60,000 bases of DNA from the NCBI GenBank assembly GCA_002633005.1, contig NMRA01000379.1, positions 250,001-310,000 of the forward strand. The letters run 5' to 3'. The position numbers and the translations under genes were made by a program. Below the pieces are notes generated by a model. The model worked only from the letters and a program-made list of their open reading frames with translations. It had not been told where the DNA came from and made no database searches. Source of the DNA: Phoronis australis (taxonomy: Eukaryota > Phoronida > Phoronidae). Position 1 is the stretch's first letter. The number at the start of each line of letters is the position of its first letter. Shown here in pieces: positions 11,801 through 22,745 of the stretch.

Positions 11801-14800
11801 CGGGAACGTTAATGTCAAACATGTGCATCTAAATGAACAAGACCAGTTCTTATCAAGTCAAGTTTTATAATTCATTTTAGTCGAATTTCAGTAATGATGA
11901 CCAAATTCACTACCCTTCAAATATAAAGACAAATTGTATACACCCAGCTTCAATTCACAAGACATTCTCAATTTATCACAAAAACAATTTATTAAACAAT
12001 TTAGACAAAAGATGAATTCTTGTTACAACAATTATTAAACAATTTAGACTAAAGATGAATTCTTGTTACAACAATTATTAAACAATTTAGACTAAAGATG
12101 AATTCTTGTTATAACAATGCCATATAAACCTTTCTGAACTTTGTAATTAATTCTCCCTGGTCATTAAACACGGCACATGTATTGTATAGCTTTCCATCTT
12201 CTTCCTCAGGAAATGTACCTGCAATTTCCAATAAGCAAATCAATTCAAGTGGCATTACTATGTAACTACTATAAAATATCTATTGTGGTAAAGTTTCTTC
12301 CAATAATAACACTATATGGCAGAACATCTGGTAAAAAATCTTATCAAAATTTTCAACAAATATAAACAAGAAAACAATTTCATTTCATTATTTGAAAACT
12401 TAACCTAGTGCAGTAGTCATCAACAAATACAAAATTTTGAAAACTTTTAGGAATACAATGAGTGCTGGAAAAATGAAAAATGACATTTTCAGACATTACT
12501 TTTGTTTGAATTTCAGGAAACTTTACTGTACTCCTTTCAACACATATTACATGTCATATGCTAAATATTTTTGATTTTGTTGAAAAAAGAATAATTATGT
12601 TCAGGATTCAAATCAAAAATGCTCCCAGCAAAAGTACGCCAAAATGTTACCAGTTTGGGACATAACAATGCGTACAAGTAAAATGCATTGTGTATAAAAG
12701 ACAAGAAACACCAAATAATTGCTTTTATCATTTTAAACTACAATACCATAGCTACCATATGATGTTTTAAAAAACTGTGGGCATTCTCAACATTAGAAGC
12801 TAAATGAAAGGTTAATTTTGGCAGCAATTAGATGTCTACATGCCAAATTTTATGAAAATTTGTTGAGTACCTTTGAAGACACAGAGGTAATGTAAAAAAA
12901 TAAAATTGCTACCAGGGGGCACACCGGTAGTCAGATCTGTCTGAACGTCATCGTTGCTCATTGCTCATTGTCAACATCATACATTGTCAAATACACTTTT
13001 TAAATTTAGTAAAGATCCTGCAAATGGTTTAGGAGATAGAGCCATGGGCGGAAAAAAAACTGCCACTAGGAGACACCACAGTGGTCGAAGTCATCCGAAA
13101 ATCATTGTTAGCCATCCTCGTGATAGCAAGAACATACATGCCAATTTTCACAATCATCCTTAGAGCGGTTTGGTTGATAGAGGGGTGGACGCCAAAAAAA
13201 CAAAAAAGTAAAAATGGCCACTAAGTGGCGCAAACTACTCCAAATCCACCCAAAAAGGGGAGGATAGCGTCATCTAACAAATACATGCCTATATGTCAAT
13301 TTTTATGAAAACACGTTAAGAACTTTTGAAGATAAAGCGGTAAACGTAAAAAAATAAAATTGCCACTAGGGGGCACACTGGTAGTCGGATCCATCAGAAA
13401 TTTTGCTCATGGCGTCCTATTCACGAAAGGAACATATACGCAAAATTTCATGACAATATGTCAAAGGGTTTTGGATATAGAGCAATGGATGCCGGACAGA
13501 CGCTGGACGGACTGACAGACTGGACGACGGCATAATAACCACATATAAACATGTGGGCGCATAAAAAGAGCAAGATACGTCTATTGCCACAAGTCGTGGG
13601 TAGAGAGGGTTGTGGGTCATGGAGGTTGTGGGTCGAGAGGGTTGTAGGTCAAGGGGGTTGTGGGGTTTGTGGGTCGTAGGGTTTTAGAACAACCCAATGC
13701 CATGCAAAACCTAGTTCCTCACAAGTTTCATAGAGTGGTAAAAGGAAAAAATTCACCGTCTTAACGCACGACCAAAAACCAGTAAGACAAGTATTGTAAT
13801 TCACTTATTTAGCACACAGTTTGGCCGACAAGAGAAATTCTGTTTTGTTAAATTTCTCCATAAAAGTAGATTAAGAAAATTTTAGTTTATTACTGACATG
13901 GTTTGCATGATGTAGATGTCATGAAACAACATTTCTTAAGGTTGTCTTTGTTCCCAGAAAGGTTATCAGCCTTTAAAAAAGTAGAAAATGATAATTTCAG
14001 CAATTATTAAATTTGTACAAAATAAGTGGGGAATTTCCGTAACAAAGCATGCCGATGAAGAACAAAAGGATCACCTACCACCAATAATGAAAACTTTATT
14101 TTCTTTGGCTGCAGAAGACAAAGCCTCAAAAGATGGGCCATGAAATGTTTCGGCATAATTCACAAAATGCTCAGGCCCGAAGGGACACATGAACCATTCC
14201 TACAAAAATTGGTCCAGAAAAATTAACGCCATGATTGTGTGAACAAGCAGACTACTTTTACAAAGCACAAAGTTGTTATTTTGATGCCACGGAATATTCC
14301 AACCAAACTTGGACGGAGATGTTTCACGCAAGATTTGAAAAACTTAAATATGACCAAATCGTCATAGTTTTCTTTTTGAGTACAGAGTTTATTTTCCCCA
14401 GGCTGCCAACAAAATGTTACTGCAAATTGAGTAATTTTAACATACAATGAATAATTCCTCGTCTATTCAGCACAAGATATGGTAGATGAATGAAATTTCA
14501 TTTTGTTCATTTCCAAACCTACAATCAATTCAGCATGGTTTATATGTCTGCATAATTGACAAAAATGTTTGAACATGTGGAGCAAGGTGGCCAGGGTTTG
14601 AAAATAAGGACACATGGCAATCTTGGTGATTATATTTGTGCAAAATAGCTGAAGAACTATCATACAGTAGTTTACTGACCCCAACAAGCAACAAGTAGAT
14701 TTGTTATCAATCGACACCATTTTGTTGGTTCCTTTCCCGTGACATCAAACAAAACTAATGGAAACCTACCACCAATCACAAAAACTTTATTGTCCTTGGC

Positions 14801-16927
14801 AGCCGACGACAAGGCATCAAACGACTGCCCATTAAATTTCTCTGCATACTTTGGGAAATACGAGTTACCATAGGGGCTGTTGAAACATTCCTGGAAATAG
14901 ATTATTTGTTAGCAAAACGTTGCTTGATTTGATTGCAATAAAAACAACAAATACAGACAAGAGTCAATTAACAAAGCAAAGCATTGCTCTGACTATAACA
15001 AAGCAAAGCAAAGCATTGCTGTGACTATTACAAAGCAAAGCATTGCTCAGACTATAACAATGCAAAGCATTGCTCTGACTATAACAAAGCAAGTGATTGC
15101 TCTGACTATGACAAAGCAAAGCATTGCTCAGACTGTAACAAAGCAAAGCATTGATCTGACTATAACAAACCAAAGCATTGCTCTGACTGTAACAAAGCAA
15201 GTGGTTGGTCTATAACATACATGAATGATTTCAATGTACACGTAAACATTACGTAACTGAACATTTCAAGCAAACACTACTCAGTAGATACTTGATAAAA
15301 ACTCACAAAAATCAGAATAAAGCTGTACATCAAATATAAGTGTAGAAAGACAAGAAGCATTGCAGGTGTAGCCACCAATTGTCAAGAACATTTAAATATT
15401 TTGATATATTTTACTAATTCCAGTGTCAATCGTCCTAAACTACTAGGGCCTCACAGAACAGCAAACTGGGCTTTACTAACTCTTTGGGAATAGTTTTGAT
15501 CATTTCAGTTATAATTGCTTCTACTGATGTCCTACAACTGTTTTTAGTTGCTCTTGATTAGGTGTGGCCCTTTTGTGCAGGATTTCTGTTTCTTTGATAC
15601 TAAGTTACCATGGAAACTTTGGACACTGCACATACTGTATACTGTATACACATAAATACAATATGACATCAGCAATCCTACTCAGTTTTCTTATACAATT
15701 GTCTTTTTACACTTCATGGTTAACATCTGTGGTGGCAGCAATATTTGGTTACTGTTGATATTATTATCTACTAATAAGTATTGCAGATGAACATGTACCT
15801 TGAAACTTTCCATAAATTTATGTCCACATCTTACAGTGGATATAAACACAAACAATGGACAGAGACAAAACACAATATTTCACCAATTTCTGACAAACGT
15901 TGTTACCATAATTGCCCTTTTTCGTTTTTCAAGGGCTCCTAACATTGCTGTAAATGCCAACAATTTATCAAAATGATGTCTAATGTTAGCTGTTGTATAG
16001 GAAAAGCATTAAGTTGTTCTAGACACTTAACTTTGTATGAAAAAATAAAAAAATTTAATTTCCACCACACTGTATACTAATTGGTTAGATTTAGCTGTAG
16101 TTATCCAGTAAGTCCATTTCTAAAGTCCAGCTATAATTCTTTATACTTCGGTCCCAGACTGGCAAACACCGAACAAAATCTGACAATTCCCAGACATACA
16201 CTCTTAATCTTCACAAAAGCACCCAGAACATTCCATGCCCAGCGGTCAGAACATTCCACACCCAGTGACCAAATTCACGCACCCACAGCATTCCATACCC
16301 AGTGACCAAACTCCAGTCTCAGCTAAAAATTCTTTAGTTTGGGACACAATAAAGCAGACAGGTGAAATTCATTTATAAAATTTCTCAACAAAAATAACTT
16401 TTAAGAAATTTTACTTTGGTTTTAGCATGGTTTGGATCGTGCAGCTAGTACCAAAACAACATTAGGTAAAATTTTGAACATTTGAAAAATATGGCGAGCT
16501 TCCGAAAAATAGAAATATGGCAATCATAGCAATTGTTTTTTCCAAACTGAAGAATTTTTACCGAAATCTGGTCTCCGGAATTGAAATTTGGTCCTCCGGT
16601 ATGGATTTAGGTAACCAGGTATAGTTAGGGAAAAGTGTATGGGATTTGTACTGAGGTCACAAGCTTGATGTTCGTTGGAACAGAATAGGGGATTAGATTT
16701 ATGCCTTGGAATTTAAAGGTGTGACCATGGAATTGTCTCCCCTTCTGGGCATCTATCTACAAGAATACACACTATTAACAAAAGTGGATAAGGAAATCAA
16801 TACGGTACCGGCAATGTGATGATTTTTGCCCCTTGGTTGGCAGCCTCTTTGATTTTTCTTGCAGCTCGTGCTAAGTTCTCCGGCTTGCTGGCACCCACAG
16901 CTAGCTGAATAAGTGCAACTTTGGCCC
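5844..16927 (-). CDS. NIT2: NIT2, omega-amidase / nitrilase-family protein (5' exon not found)
   Basis: NIT2 hydrolyses alpha-ketoglutaramate and alpha-ketosuccinamate to the keto-acids and ammonia, clearing toxic products of glutamine and asparagine transamination in cytosol and mitochondria. Coding exons in transcript order are 16809-16927, 14770-14890 (with alternative 14079-14199), 12130-12218, 11735-11828, 11374-11448, 8642-8819, 6831-6886 and 5844-5941. All have consensus splice ends and phases that join. The spliced product is 275 aa plus the missing first exon (human protein 276). The nitrilase triad is present: Glu opens exon 3 ([10 protein letters not shown]), Lys ends exon 4 (KFRK|MHMFD), and Cys sits in [11 protein letters not shown]. 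The [16 protein letters not shown] and [10 protein letters not shown] blocks are also intact. The second exon starts [10 protein letters not shown], so a short exon with the ATG must lie right of 16927. Introns hold two clusters of a CTCF-motif-bearing repeat, a 27-bp minisatellite and a long hairpin. Confidence 0.96.
8845..9060. repeat. Dispersed repeat R3 (copy 1)
   Basis: This copy contains gcacacaatatggccaacaa, then a ttcattttgttaaacttctc block, then atggcttgtgctgagtaaat, and ends with ttttggcaattattttcatg. The same blocks occur in the same order near 13795-14045, 14462-14650, 16330-16570 and 47755-47950, with shorter pieces near 6165, 12480, 26480, 35440 (reversed), 42900 and 43260. It has no coding capacity; it is probably a non-autonomous element of about 200-250 bp. 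It lies in the NIT2 intron between exons 6 and 7. Confidence 0.7.
9601..10720 (+). repeat. Repeat R1 cluster with CTCF-like motif units, ending in hairpin
   Basis: The cluster is built from sub-units of about 140 bp, in groups of three. Each sub-unit begins with a variant of gccactagggggcgc (9639, 9940, 10082, 10230, 10388, 10523). Each continues with phrases such as caaattt(c/t)atgaaaatc, ttgaggacctttgaagatac or agatcctgcagagtggttt. The right end is a palindrome, cccacatataaatatgtggg, followed by cgcataaaa. It is non-coding (stops in all frames) and lies in a NIT2 intron. Confidence 0.8.
11112..11190. repeat. Long near-perfect hairpin in a NIT2 intron
   Basis: The left arm (11122-11144, starting cctttgtcaacagagacaga) is an exact 23-base reverse complement of 11160-11182. 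The arms extend outward to about 31 bp with one mismatch. The loop is 15 bases (11145-11159). It could be a very small MITE or an intronic RNA stem. No obvious target-site duplication is visible. Confidence 0.85.
11989..12116. repeat. 43-bp tandem repeat, three copies
   Basis: The unit is attattaaacaatttagact followed by aaagatgaattcttgttacaaca. Units 2 and 3 are almost identical and unit 1 starts slightly truncated. It ends about 14 bp from the NIT2 exon 4 donor (12130), inside the following intron. Confidence 0.85.
12825..13566 (+). repeat. Repeat R1 cluster, second NIT2 copy
   Basis: It has the same order of sub-units as 9601-10720. Motif variants sit near 12905 (accagggggcacaccgg), 13060 (gccactaggagacacc), 13215 (gccactaagtggcgc) and 13360 (gccactagggggcacac). 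It ends with cacatataaacatgtggg followed by cgcataaaa. Confidence 0.8.
13795..14045. repeat. Dispersed repeat R3 (copy 2)
   Basis: It has the blocks tagcacacagtttggccgac, ttctgttttgttaaatttct, acatggtttgcatgatgtag and aatttcagcaattatt in R3 order. It sits immediately beyond the donor of NIT2 exon 3B. Confidence 0.65.
14079..14199 (-). CDS. NIT2: NIT2 exon 3, copy B (duplicated, probably mutually exclusive)
   Basis: This is also 121 nt, with acceptor tttttgtag and donor G|gtaggt, the same entry and exit phases as copy A, and no stop. It encodes [19 protein letters not shown]..., ending VFIIGG. By eye 25 of 40 residues match copy A. The catalytic Glu is kept, but the residues just after it, conserved in NIT2, are changed (CFNSPYG becomes WFMCPFG). 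The second half (GxSFxALSSAAKxNKVFxIGG) is well conserved. An intact frame and both splice sites after this much divergence argue for selection rather than a dead copy. Because 121 is not a multiple of 3, including both copies would shift the frame, so they should be used one at a time. The alternative view is a recent pseudo-exon that has not yet gained a stop. Confidence 0.85.
14462..14650. repeat. Dispersed repeat R3 (copy 3, degenerate)
   Basis: cagcacaagatatggtagat, then aaatttcattttgttcattt, then tcagcatggtttatatgtct occur in R3 order. It lies just beyond the donor of exon 3A, so each exon-3 copy is followed by an R3 copy at a similar distance (33 bp and about 120 bp). That suggests that the duplicated unit was repeat plus exon. 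Confidence 0.55.
14770..14890 (-). CDS. NIT2: NIT2 exon 3, copy A (canonical)
   Basis: This 121-nt exon has acceptor tatttccag and donor G|gtaggt. It enters in phase 0 and leaves in phase 1. It encodes [19 protein letters not shown]..., ending VFVIGG. The first residue is the nitrilase catalytic glutamate, and ECFNSPYG...YFP.YAEK matches the vertebrate NIT2 sequence nearly residue for residue. It is the copy expected to give ordinary omega-amidase. A second exon of exactly the same length and phase lies 570 bp further down the transcript. Confidence 0.95.
14970..15213. repeat. 27-bp minisatellite, about nine copies
   Basis: The unit is aacaaagcaaagcattgctc followed by tgactat. Because 27 is a multiple of 3, open frames persist on both strands, but they are artefacts. 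It lies in the NIT2 intron between exons 2 and 3A, ending about 80 bp upstream of the exon 3A acceptor on the transcript strand. Confidence 0.95.
15214..16808. other. NIT2 intron between exon 2 and exon 3A, distal part
   Basis: AT-rich intron with no coding signal. 16180-16310 contains imperfect repeats of ccagcggtcagaacattcca / cccagtgaccaaa, and 16330-16570 carries a degenerate R3 repeat. Confidence 0.6.
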
Positions 16928-17104
16928 CTTCAGAAAAAACACATGGACACATTTTGGTAAAGTATGATATAACATGCCCGCATTTAAACAACCAGTTTTC
17001 TCCACAAAATAATGGGCATCAAACTGGTTCTCAAATTGTAAGCATATATTCTCAGACTGTTGCCCACATTTTCAACAGATGATACCACATATTTACAACT
17101 CCTT

Positions 17105-17880
17105 TTGTCAAAAACTAAAATGTCCCACAGGGGGTGCTACAGCAGCTAAACCAGTCCAAAAATCGACTGGTACCAGCGCATACCAGCCACCTACCTCTAT
17201 ACCAAATGTCATCAAGGTCTGTCAAGCGGTTTCAAAGTAACTGGTTGTGCTGGTGCATCCACGCCGATTACCTCTACACCAAATTTGATCATGATCTTCC
17301 AAGCGGACAAAAAATGAAATGATGGACCCATAATTTTTAATTAGGTTGAAATATAAAACACAATTTTTGAGATAATCAACCTGTCTTGTCAAAAACTAAA
17401 ATGGCCAACAGGGGGTGCTATGGTAGCCAAATCTGTCTGAAAATCGATTGGTGCTGGTGCATGCTAGCCGTCTATCTCTATGCCAAATGTCATCATGAGC
17501 CGTTTATAATAAGTGGTTTCAAGATAATTGACGGACAAGCAAGGATTCGAGCAGTCAAAAATCTAACGGGGTGCCACAGTAGTTCAATACAGCATAAAAA
17601 ATTGACTGGTGCCAGCACAATCTTGCGATATACTTCTCTTTCGAATTTCATCGTGATCAGTGAAGCAGTTTTTGAGATAATCAACATACAAGGAATGGCT
17701 AGTCGAAAACTAAAGCGCCCAACATGGGGTTCCAAGGTTGCCAAATCCACTCCAAAATTGACTGGTGCAGACGCATCCTTGCCAAGTACCTCTATACGAA
17801 ATTTCATCACGATCGGCCAAGCAGTTCTTGAGATAATTGATAGACAAGAAATGATAATGACAGACAGATTGACCACAAAG
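17105..17880 (+). repeat. Repeat R2 array, about four units of 150-190 bp
   Basis: Units begin tcaaaaactaaaatg(t/g)cc, followed by a cacagggggtgctac-type motif (17128, 17408; degenerate at 17565 and 17718). They continue through ccaaat..gact(g)gt(g/a)c(t/c)agcgcat and (c/a)caaatttcatca(t/c)gatc.., to caagcagtttttgagataat. The 234-codon open frame over 17386-18090 is a by-product of this array; it has no recognisable domain. The unit layout parallels repeat R1. Confidence 0.75.
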
Positions 17881-20733
17881 TTTTTGTTGGGTGCGGAAAA
17901 ATTCCATGTGAGATCACAACTCTTATCAGTTACCAGAAACTTGCTTTTCAAATACACCTGTGAGCAATACTTTTGGCAGCCATCAGGTGTCTCTGTTCAC
18001 CACGAGTCTCTTGTAATTTCAATAAGATTTTTTCAATTTCATGGATCTATGAATTTCAAACGAACGCTTTTAAACTGCTATGTCAAGTGAATATTGGAAC
18101 TTTTCTATCTGACTCCTCATACTTTTTATTTAGAAATCATCAATTTTCTTATACGAGTTAACACCAGTTTAGTGTCGCAGAAATTTTATTCTAATATGAC
18201 TGCAGTACAACATGTGCTTGTAATCAAGTTGCCTATGACTTGATTAATGGCATAGTGTACATATTGCACTCTGTACACTAGCAACATGGACTTGTTTTTT
18301 GTTTTGGGATATATTTGGGTATTTGCCAAGTGAATTTCTGGTGAGTTTTGATTTCTTTTGTGTTTGGCGGAAAATACCAACCTGTCAGCATTTACAGGTC
18401 AAAAAATACCACCTGGTTTTAATGCTTTACTTCTTACTACCTACAATTTGATTTTTTTCTAAAGACCACCACCGTGACCCATGAATTTATATTTCAACTG
18501 CCGTTACCCCCTCCCATAGTTTACAAAAACAGCCCTCTGTTGTGGGCTTTTTTACTCAAACAAAAAAAAACGGTTGGACCAAGACTTTTACATCAAAATT
18601 TACGAAAACAGCTAAGTAGATTACCAAACAAATATTAGAGATATTAGTTGAATGCTGAGTGCACTATGTGTTTGGTAATCTCGAGTCAAATTGATGTTTT
18701 AAAGTTTATCACATGATCTTAACTAGCTTTAATATTCTGTAGAATGAGTCATCAGAGCAGCAGTTACAAACAAGAAATATGGTGTGTGGTTTATATTTTG
18801 GCAACAGGGGTCACTGCTGTTCCATTTTAAAATGCACATTGAAAAGAATGAAACGGGAGCAAATCATGAAATTACAGGTCTGAAACACCAGTTTGGAGTT
18901 ACACCCAGCTATGACTTCTATACAATGTAATGAATTACAACTGGAGGTAATATCATTGGTGGTATAGCCAGCAGTGGATGAAAATGTGGATGATTTGCTA
19001 ATGCTTGCACACTGCATAAAGGCCTGTTAGGCGCCAATGTTGAAAAATCTGATGACGCTAAGACATGTGGGGTTGCCAACAGGACAGCCGAGCGTCCAAA
19101 TGGATCAGCCAAGTGGCAAGGGACTTTGATCGGTTTATATGGCTGTAGAGTAGGTCACGGCTGGAAGTCACATGTCTCAACATAAGATGGTGAAGGAGAA
19201 ATGACAACCAGCCATTTTTAACACTGCGACAGTCTGCGTTATGATATCATATTTCCTGGATGCCAGTTATTGATTTTGGGAACTGAACTAAAGACTGTTT
19301 GAAAAAAAAATTTATAACAGGAGTGTTTGTTGTTAGAAGGAATAAATACATCAACGTTCTCCTAAGGCTAAGGCTTTGCCTTTTTAAGCCAGGCTAATGT
19401 GTCGCTCTAGTCTATGCACAAAAGGTACCTATTTAACCTATGCTATACCAACGGGACTTTGATGTTTCAATTACTGTGCTCGGCGTAATTCATCGAAAAA
19501 CTGATGGCGTAACAAGTGCCTTTAAAAACTTAATTGTCTAGAAGAGTGGTCGTGGCGGTGGTCACACTCTTATCTCTACTAAGCTATGTTAGTATTAAGT
19601 AAATAGTAAAGATGATTATGTGATAGCCGGGCACAGTCAACACTTCATTGCAAGTCAAACGACCGCCGTTCTCTAGCTGGCCCCAGTCGACAAGGTACCC
19701 AAACTACACGGTTAACGGACCGCTAAACACGGCTGATTCACGGCAGTTGGTTTTCAAACTCGGCATACTACGACATGAACGCTGACTATGAGTTATGGCT
19801 GCGTAACGATAATCACCTGAATACATGTCGTCCTTGCCCATCACACGCTAACAGGAAGTGTGACCCATTTATAGAAATAGGTCAAGATACGAATCAAACA
19901 TTTAAAAAATCTAACTTTTTATCTAAAACTAGCGGAAAGATCTGGAGCATAGTGAAAATTTCTTTTATATTCTTAAAATAATTTCATGCAAGTAAAATCT
20001 TGGGTATTTCATCTGTGTATTTTTATCGGATGTAATATCCTCGTGCCGGTTGGCGCCTTTTTAAAAACCAGCATGGATCATCAAAACATCGTTGATGTTA
20101 GAAGTTGTTAACGTCGTGTTGTCTGAGGATCTGGTTTGGAAATGCACACCATCAAGTGACTTGAAACTGAAGATCTTGGAATTTGAATGATTTTACCAAG
20201 TCAAAAAGTTTGATATTCGAACTGCAGTTTGCTGTTTGGTTAGTTAGATTTTGACTCGATTTCAATCCATTTAAAAGTAGTTTGACGTGCGAAAGTGAAA
20301 CCCCTTACTACATACAACTGGCTTTATAAACTCGGCAAGTACTGTCCCGTCCAGTGGGGGCTTAGACATTATTTTCCAACGTTTTTGTCCAGGTGCAATC
20401 TGGTAACAATCGGATGAGACAATAAACTGTTTTTCAAAGTGTTGAAAAATGTCTACCGACACAGTAGACAGTGCACCACCGCCTCTAATAGGCCTACGTC
20501 TTTAGACAATGAGCACCGTCTCCAGCTGGCTCAGTATTGGCAGTAGAGGCGATGAAGCTCTTGTAGGAGCTTCTTACACCACAAGGTTTTTGGCGAACTA
20601 TGCCTGATTGAAAAGTCATGTTGTCATAAGTACCTTTTGTCCAGGACACCTTAGAAGGCTGTTGATGTCTTTAATTCTTTCCAACTTGAACAAAATATTT
20701 CTTTTATCAAACGTTTTCTTCCAGGAGTTTGGT
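17881..20733. other. Intergenic, no gene recognised; NIT2 first exon expected hereabouts
   Basis: No exon with a homologous protein is visible. The NIT2 coding frame requires an upstream exon with ATG that leaves one base (phase 1). A stretch at about 19640-19870 is richer in CpG than its surroundings and could be the NIT2 promoter. One minus-strand candidate inside it (ATG near 19770) would give [11 protein letters not shown], but its donor (gtttga) is weak, so I do not annotate it. Confidence 0.35.
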
Positions 20734-22745
20734 TTTGGTCCTGGGAGGGGGGGAGGCAAAGAGGACCCAAAATCCATTTAATTAAACTTTCAAGTGCAAC
20801 ATCCGTTTCAAGTTTATTTCATTCACCACTCGTATTAAAATGATGAAACTTAAGGCGGGAAAATGCCTGCTGTTATTGATTAAGACACCTTCTAACTAAT
20901 GGCCCATTAACGATTTATTTAAACGTTTAATGCAACAAAAATTCTTTTTCCAAAAGATATTGTAGTAACTCTGGGTACCATGTCTATTAAAACCCATTTT
21001 TTCATGGGTTTTGCAGATAAGATAGGGTGTTTGGACCCTAAGGGATAATAAAACTCCTAAAAATGAACTTGTACAAAAGGAATTATAACTATTTTATGGG
21101 TTTATGGATAAGACCCCGTGTGACAAATAACCCTGTTATAGGAGGGGAACTTCTTATAGAAGGATCTGAACAGAAAAGAGGCTCAGGCTTCAAGAAACAA
21201 CTTGAGAGGGAGTCAATCAAATGAGAGCTACCTGTCTTCTACTGTCCACTTCTAGATGGAAGGGGAGTGTATTTCAGGGTGATGGGAGAGTGCACTTGGT
21301 ACGTTGTTAAAGTTGGAGAAATATGCACAGAATCAGTTCCATCTAATTGTAATCACTCAGAAGCCAATACCAAAATTATCCTTCATATGATTGATGCACA
21401 CAAGTCCACACCTGGCGACATGGTTATAAGACCTTCTGACACAGACATTCCAGTTCTGCTCCTACACCAATCCATGTCCATTGAATTACATCCATGGTGT
21501 GGATGGAAGTTGGAACTAGAGGACAAGATGATCTGCGTTACTTGAATGTCACTAAGATTGCTACTTGGATAGGCCAAAGTATGTTGTGCTACACTCCTCT
21601 ACACACTTTGACTGGATGTGACTATACTTGTGCATTTGTAAGTGAAGGAAAGAACAGACCACATCCAATTGTGGCAAAACGTGATATGTTTCAGAGATTT
21701 TTGCTTCAGTGAGACTATGTCCCAACAGAAGAAGTCATCAAAATTTTGCAGGATTTTGATAGTATGCTCTACAGAGCGCTTAAACTTGTCCCACTCAACG
21801 AGCACCGGTTAACATGATTGACAAAACCTACAAATGAAAGTCGACGCTATGCACCCATTCGAGAAGCTCAAAAGCATCAAGGGCAGCAATATTTCACCGT
21901 TTGAAGCTGAACTAGCACTTCACGTAGATAAAAGTGCATTTTTGCTAGACTATGGGGTAGTGCTCTTTTCCAAATCTTGGACAAAACACCCGCCAATGGA
22001 CGAGAAAATGTTGGCAGTGAATTTTGCATGATTTGATTCAGTAGATAACTGATGTCCCCTGCGGTCATTCCAAAGGTTAAAGTCAAAACAGAGCCACATG
22101 ACAATGGTGGCTGTGGTGAGAGAGATGAGATGATATGGACAATGATGTAGATGAAAACTGATCTTTCAAGAATAATGGAGCCGCGAAGAGAGTGATGACG
22201 ATCACGACTTTGATGTTTGCAATTAAATTACACCACAGTTAATAATTGTTATTGCCTTTTGAATTAAGGTTTTATCGTATGAAACAATAGATTGTGTCAT
22301 GCATCACAATGCCATGTACTTTCATTTCTTGCCCCTAGATATGCTTCAAGCAGCTTAGCTTTAATTTGAAGTTACCCCAGATGTATCTTAACTTATGTTT
22401 TTGTTTCATTTTTGTTGTATTTGAGAGTAAATTCAATTTGGTCATATGTTCAGATGTATTTGAAATTAATATGTTTTATCCATAGTAGTAATCAAAGTTG
22501 TCATATTTCCTCTTTTATACAAGTTCATTTTTGGGGGTCTTCTTATCCCTTTGGGTCAAAACACCCCCGTCTTAACCACAAACCCCTGGAAAAATCCAGG
22601 TGTGGATATGGTGTCCAGAGTTACTAAAGTATCTTTTGGATAAAGATTTTTTTTTGCAATTAAAAGCTTAGAACAAATTCTTAATTGGCCGTTAATTAAC
22701 AATTGTCCTAATCAATTTCATGAGAATCTTTCATGTCGTAAGTTA
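20734..22745 (+). mobile_element. DNA-transposon-like element with long inverted arms, copy 1 (decayed)
   Basis: The left arm (about 20810-21110) is the inverted counterpart of 22500-22745: ttctttttccaaaagatatt reads in reverse as the atcttttggataaagattttt region, and tttgcagataagatagggtg as the cccgtcttaaccacaaac region. Between the arms lies a decayed coding region on the plus strand with stops and frameshifts. Its fragments include NCNHSEANTKIILHMIDAH, IRPSDTDIPVLLLH, LHTLTGCDYTCAFVSEGKN and, near the end, ISPFEAELALHVDKSAF. The HxxTGCDxTxAFxxxGK block and the (E/D)ADT...PDTDxxVL block recur in transposon-borne hypothetical proteins of invertebrates and fish; I cannot give the superfamily name. 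The right arm is cut by another insertion at 22745. Confidence 0.7.

Noticed and set aside
15021-15215. Repetitive protein TITKQSIAL / CYSQSNALL
   Set aside because: The 27-bp minisatellite is open on both strands because its unit is a multiple of three; it lies in a NIT2 intron.
17386-18090. 234-codon plus-strand frame and its 154-codon minus-strand partner
   Set aside because: Both fall on the R2 repeat array, have no domain and no splice context; openness follows from the repeat units.
19640-19870. NIT2 first exon with ATG near 19770 ([11 protein letters not shown])
   Set aside because: The reading would be in phase, but the donor (gtttga) is weak and there are no homologous residues to confirm it.
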